Shown piece by piece: positions 60,296 through 64,000 of a stretch of 64,000 nucleotides of DNA; positions within the stretch are counted from its first letter, which is position 1, and every line of letters starts with the position of its first letter. Made by a program: the position numbers and the translations under genes. Below the pieces are notes generated by a model. That model saw nothing but the letters and a program-made list of their open reading frames with translations, had not been told where the DNA came from and searched no databases. The DNA is from Veillonella infantium (GTDB lineage Bacteria > Bacillota > Negativicutes > Veillonellales > Veillonellaceae). The stretch spans positions 1 through 64,000 of the forward strand of contig NZ_PPDD01000009.1 in assembly GCF_002959895.1 (NCBI RefSeq), in the 5' to 3' direction.

Positions 60296-60601
60296 ATGAA
60301 TGAAGATAAAATTTTGAATCTCTTAGGTTTAGCACAACGAGCAGGTAAGGTTATTTCCGGTGATTTTATCGTAGAAAAGGCTATAAAGAGAAAGGAACCA
60401 AAATTGGTACTTCTCGCTAGTGACTGTGCAGCCAACAATGAAAAGAAATATACTCAATTAGCAGAAACACATCAGATTCCACTTCATAGTATTGCCAATA
60501 AAGAGGTGTTAGGAACAGCTATTGGTAAAGAAGTTAGGGTAGTAGTCGCCGTACTAGATGATGGGTTTGCAAAGGCAATAGTAAAAGAGATTGATCGATA
60601 A
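60296..60601 (+). CDS. ylxQ: L7Ae-family ribosomal-like protein YlxQ
   Basis: 101 residues. ILNLLGLAQRAGKVISGDFIVEKAI and LVLLASDCAANNEKKY are the L7Ae/L30e kink-turn-binding signatures. A small RNA-binding protein of the nusA-infB operon. Confidence 0.9.
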   Translation: MNEDKILNLLGLAQRAGKVISGDFIVEKAIKRKEPKLVLLASDCAANNEKKYTQLAETHQIPLHSIANKEVLGTAIGKEVRVVVAVLDDGFAKAIVKEIDR

Positions 60602-60616
60602 TAAGGGGGTATGTAG

Positions 60617-63067
60617 ATGTCCAAAAAGCGCGTCCATGAAATCGCCAAAGAGTTCGGCGTAGAAAGTAAGCAGGTCATTTCTATCTTGCAACAACATAAT
60701 ATTAATGTTACGAAAGCAGTGAATTCTGTAGATGATTCAGGTTATGATATTGTAAAAAAACAATTAGGTAAGAAATCTGAAGCACCTAAATCTACACAAA
60801 AGGTAGAACAAAAATCTGCTCCGACAGCAGCACATAAACAAGAAGCTGCACCACATAAACAACAAAATCCAAATCGTTCTAAGGAACACAAAAAGGATAA
60901 TTACAAACAAGGTGGTCAAAAACAAGACGATCAATCTAAACAAAATGACCATAAAAAGGGCAATGTACGTCATGTACAAATCTCTGAACCTACACGTAAA
61001 TCCGAAGGTAACCAACAATCTGGTGACCGCGCTAACAACCGCCCTAACAATAATAATCGCAATAATGACAACCGCAATAACAATGGTCGTCCTAATGATG
61101 CGCGTAATAATGATAATCGCAATAACGATAATCGAAACAATGATAACCGCAATTCTAATAACAATGATCGACGTAACAAGAAAAATAAAAAAGGCGGTAA
61201 CAACCGTCCTCAATCCTTGTTATCTACATCTATGCAAAAGAAAAAGAATCGCGTAAAACATCGTAATGAACAGTACTTACAACAAAAAGCTGAGGCTGAA
61301 CGTAAGGCTGAAGCAGCGATTGCTACGGAAATCGAATTGTCCGGTCCTTTAACAGTTAAAGAATTAGCTGAAAAAATGGGCCGCGAAGTATCTGAAATCA
61401 TCAAAAAGTTGATGCTTTTAGGTGTTATGGCTAGCATTAACCAAGAGGTTGACGTTGATACTGCTACAATCGTAGCTGAAGAATTTGGTGTAACTGTAAC
61501 AGAAGTAGAACCTGAAGAAGATCCTACTGATATCATCGAAATTGAAGATGCACCAGAAACATTAAAACCTCGACCTCCAGTTGTTACTATCATGGGTCAC
61601 GTTGACCATGGTAAAACATCCTTGTTGGACGTAATTCGTCAAACTAATGTAACAGCTGGAGAAGCAGGTGGTATTACTCAACATATCGGTGCTTACCAAG
61701 TTCGTTATAACGACAATAAAATTACATTCCTTGATACTCCTGGCCATGAAGCGTTTACAGCTATGCGTCTACGCGGTGCTAAATCTACAGATATCGCGGT
61801 TCTCGTTGTAGCTGCTGATGATGGTGTAATGCCGCAAACTATTGAAGCCATAAACCATGCCAAATCTGCAGATGTACCAATTATTGTTGCTATCAACAAA
61901 ATGGATAAACCAGGTGCTAACCCAGACCATGTTAAACAACAATTGTCTGAACATGGCCTTTTACCAGAAGAATGGGGCGGCGATGTAATCATGGTTCCAG
62001 TTTCTGCTAAACAAAAACAAGGTATCGACGACTTGCTCGAAAATATCTTGCTCGTAGCAGAAGTTATGGAATTAAAAGCAAACCCTAACCGTAAAGCTTA
62101 CGGCGTAGTTATCGAGGCTCAACTTGATAAAGGTCGTGGTGCTGTATGTACCGTATTAGTACAAAAAGGGTCCCTTCGCGTAGGTGACACTGTACTTGCT
62201 GGTACTGCTTATGGTAAAGTACGTGCCATGACAAATGAACGCGGCGAAAAGGTAAAAGTAGCTCGTCCTTCTATGCCAGTAGAAATCCTGGGCTTCTCAG
62301 AAGTTCCACAAGCTGGTGAAATCATCAATGGTATGGATGATAACGAAGCACGTGCAATCGCAGAAAAACGTATTGCTAAACAACGCGTTCAAGAATTGCA
62401 AGCTACTCACAAAGTTACATTGGATGATATCTTCAACCAAATTCAACAAGGTGAGTTAAAAGATCTTAATATCATCATTAAAGCAGACGTTCAAGGCTCT
62501 GTAGAAGCATTACGTCAATCCTTGGAAGGTATTAAAAATCCTGAAGTACGTATCGTTATCGTTCATGCTGCAGTAGGTGCTATCAATGAATCCGATATCA
62601 TGTTGGCTTCTGCATCTAATGCCATCGTTATGGGCTTCAATGTACGTCCTGATGCTAATGTACGTCGCGCTGCTGAGAATGAAAAAGTTGACCTTCGTAC
62701 ATATCGCGTAATCTACGATGCTATTAATGACGTTGAGTCTGCGATGCGTGGTATGTTGGCGCCTCAATTCAAAGAGGTTGTCGTTGGTCGTGCAGAGGTA
62801 CGTCAAGTTATTTCTACACCTAAAGCTATCGTTGCCGGTTCTTATGTAACAGAAGGTCGTATTACTAACGATTCTGAAGTACGTTTGATCCGTGATGGTA
62901 TTGTTGTATTTGAAGGTAAGGTTGACTCTTTACGTCGATTCAAAGACGAAGTAAAAGAAGTTAAAACATCCTTCGAATGTGGTATCTCCTTAGAAGGTTA
63001 CCGCGATATCAAGGAAGGCGACGTAATTGAAGCGTACTTGATGGAAGAAGTTGCACCTCAAATATAG
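60617..63067 (+). CDS. infB: Translation initiation factor IF-2
   Basis: 816 residues. N-terminal IF2N domain ([20 protein letters not shown]), a 150-residue Asn/Arg/Asp-rich linker (repeated NNDNR between about residues 140-185), second IF2N ([21 protein letters not shown]), then the GTPase: GHVDHGKTS near 331, [12 protein letters not shown], followed by the beta-barrel and C-terminal tRNA-binding domains. It delivers fMet-tRNA to the 30S. AAGGGGG precedes the ATG. Confidence 0.97.
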   Translation: MSKKRVHEIAKEFGVESKQVISILQQHNINVTKAVNSVDDSGYDIVKKQLGKKSEAPKSTQKVEQKSAPTAAHKQEAAPHKQQNPNRSKEHKKDNYKQGGQKQDDQSKQNDHKKGNVRHVQISEPTRKSEGNQQSGDRANNRPNNNNRNNDNRNNNGRPNDARNNDNRNNDNRNNDNRNSNNNDRRNKKNKKGGNNRPQSLLSTSMQKKKNRVKHRNEQYLQQKAEAERKAEAAIATEIELSGPLTVKELAEKMGREVSEIIKKLMLLGVMASINQEVDVDTATIVAEEFGVTVTEVEPEEDPTDIIEIEDAPETLKPRPPVVTIMGHVDHGKTSLLDVIRQTNVTAGEAGGITQHIGAYQVRYNDNKITFLDTPGHEAFTAMRLRGAKSTDIAVLVVAADDGVMPQTIEAINHAKSADVPIIVAINKMDKPGANPDHVKQQLSEHGLLPEEWGGDVIMVPVSAKQKQGIDDLLENILLVAEVMELKANPNRKAYGVVIEAQLDKGRGAVCTVLVQKGSLRVGDTVLAGTAYGKVRAMTNERGEKVKVARPSMPVEILGFSEVPQAGEIINGMDDNEARAIAEKRIAKQRVQELQATHKVTLDDIFNQIQQGELKDLNIIIKADVQGSVEALRQSLEGIKNPEVRIVIVHAAVGAINESDIMLASASNAIVMGFNVRPDANVRRAAENEKVDLRTYRVIYDAINDVESAMRGMLAPQFKEVVVGRAEVRQVISTPKAIVAGSYVTEGRITNDSEVRLIRDGIVVFEGKVDSLRRFKDEVKEVKTSFECGISLEGYRDIKEGDVIEAYLMEEVAPQI

Positions 63068-63076
63068 GAGGTTTAT

Positions 63077-63433
63077 ATGAGTGACGTTCGTGTCAGAAAA
63101 TTACAAGAATTCATCAAACAAGAGGTAAGTCAAATGTTGATGCGTGGATTGAAAGATCCTCGCATCGGCTTTACTACTATTACCGATGTTCATGTAACCG
63201 GTGATTTACGAGAGGCTACAATTTACGTTTCCTTGTTTGGTTCCGATAAGGAAAAAGAAGATACTCTTATCGCTTTAAAGCATGCAGCAGGCCACATTCG
63301 TACTGAGCTTGGCAAAGTGCTTAAGTTGCGCCATATTCCTTCTATCACATTTGATAAGGATACGTCTTTAGACTATAGCATGCATATTGAATCCCTTTTG
63401 AATGAAATCAAAAAGGACGAAGAAAAAATTTAA
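63077..63433 (+). CDS. rbfA: Ribosome-binding factor A
   Basis: 118 residues. VRKLQEFIKQEVSQMLMRGLKDPRIGF, VTGDLREATIYVSLFGS and LRHIPSITFDKDTSLDYSMHIESLL are RbfA motifs; it supports 30S maturation. AGGAGG precedes the ATG; 9 bases after infB. Confidence 0.96.
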   Translation: MSDVRVRKLQEFIKQEVSQMLMRGLKDPRIGFTTITDVHVTGDLREATIYVSLFGSDKEKEDTLIALKHAAGHIRTELGKVLKLRHIPSITFDKDTSLDYSMHIESLLNEIKKDEEKI

Positions 63434-63450
63434 CACAAAGGATAGAGAAC

Positions 63451-64000
63451 ATGAGTAAGATTACTATTAATCAATTACATGTGGCTCTGTGTGAAGCTAA
63501 TTCTATTATGCTAACCGTCCATGTTAGACCTGATGGTGATGCTATCGGGTCCATGGTGGCCTTTTACGAAGCCCTTGTAGGGCAAGGTAAAACTGTATAT
63601 ATGGTAGTGGATGATGTAGTTCCTGAAAAGTACTCATTCTTACGATATACGGACCACATCCATGATGTAGCGTATTTTGAAACAAATCCTGTTGATATTG
63701 ATATGCTAATGGTATTGGATGCTAGCACGTATGAGCGAATTGGCAAAGTAGGTGCACTATGGAGTGCACCTATTTTTAATATAGACCATCATATTTCTAA
63801 TACGGAGTTTGCGGATCATCTATATTTAAAGCCTAATTTTGCTGCTACTGGTGAAATTATTACCTATTTATGTACAAAATGGAATTGGCCTATCACTGAG
63901 TCTATGGGCACTGCATTATATATGGCTATTGCTACAGACTGTGGATTCTTTAAGTTCAGTAATACCACAGCCAATACTTTAGAAATGGCTGCAAAATGTG
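63451..64000 (+). CDS. nrnA: DHH-family phosphoesterase (NrnA-like), truncated by window end
   Basis: 183 codons visible from ATG 63451. RPDGDAIGSMVAFYEAL and VLDASTYERIG, then IDHHISN, are the DHH motifs. NrnA-type enzymes degrade nanoRNA or dephosphorylate pAp. It follows rbfA by 17 bases, as in other Firmicutes. The C-terminal DHHA1 domain lies outside the window. Confidence 0.9.
   Translation, partial: MSKITINQLHVALCEANSIMLTVHVRPDGDAIGSMVAFYEALVGQGKTVYMVVDDVVPEKYSFLRYTDHIHDVAYFETNPVDIDMLMVLDASTYERIGKVGALWSAPIFNIDHHISNTEFADHLYLKPNFAATGEIITYLCTKWNWPITESMGTALYMAIATDCGFFKFSNTTANTLEMAAKC

Noticed and set aside
60764-61213. 149-codon minus-strand frame and tandem repeats in infB (61030-61165)
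   Set aside because: These come from the repetitive Asn/Arg/Asp codons of the IF-2 linker; the plus-strand gene explains them. Not a CRISPR array: no constant repeat with unique spacers.

Overview
The window reads as a chromosome segment of a Negativicutes bacterium, most likely Veillonella. The gene neighbourhoods are Firmicute-type (nrdR; rpsO-pnp; rimP-nusA-ylxR-ylxQ-infB-rbfA-nrnA), yet there is a complete ADP-heptose/LPS inner-core operon (gmhA-hldE-hldD-gmhB plus two heptosyltransferases), as expected of a diderm Firmicute. Protein-coding density is high and sampled core lines are about 40-43% G+C. The genus is inferred from gene content, not from a database match.

Layout. 1-415: 5' part of an IS200/IS605-type transposase on the minus strand with its hairpin-rich end. 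416-11039: thioesterase-like protein, TVP38-type membrane protein, PLP aminotransferase, Mrp/Nbp35 ATPase, DASS anion transporter, M18 aminopeptidase and pyruvate carboxylase. 11239-19411: nrdR, a membrane-type dipeptidase, the heptose operon, heptosyltransferases and a DEDDh exonuclease. 19482-25108: second M18 aminopeptidase, an unknown protein, and a TrpXYZ-like ABC importer with tandemly duplicated binding lipoproteins. 25280-28318: rpsO, pnp and a dUTPase-like gene, closed by a terminator at 28351-28379.

28467-46258 is an AT-rich accessory island (a sampled line is 25% G+C, and Arg is often AGA) with no visible integrase or tRNA. It holds a paralogous pair of unknown acidic proteins (the second broken), then a tight same-strand cluster: a coiled-coil protein whose C-terminus looks like a GrpE wing, a 1054-residue Hsp70/actin-fold ATPase, a HerA/DUF87-type ATPase, a glycine/serine-rich hydrophobic protein, two unknown proteins, a second Hsp70-like protein split into three reading frames, a 59-residue protein, and a NERD-nuclease/UvrD-type helicase. 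It ends with a small membrane protein and an LRAT-fold (NCEHF) protein. I know of no described system with this composition. I propose a chaperone-gated conflict or defence module, as inference only.

46345-52858 looks like an RNA-repair/RNA-quality neighbourhood. A perfect consensus promoter drives a roughly 340-nt structured RNA region with two tandem units whose closing stems differ in sequence but still pair. This lies just upstream of a DUF2828 (Ro60/TROVE-like plus vWA) protein. After nudF and deoB (which has a candidate attenuator leader) comes, on the minus strand, a fused polynucleotide kinase-phosphatase-RNA ligase. 53003-64000 is core again: rpsT, polA, coaE, a lytic transglycosylase, an unknown protein, and the rimP-nusA-ylxR-ylxQ-infB-rbfA-nrnA operon, which runs off the window end.
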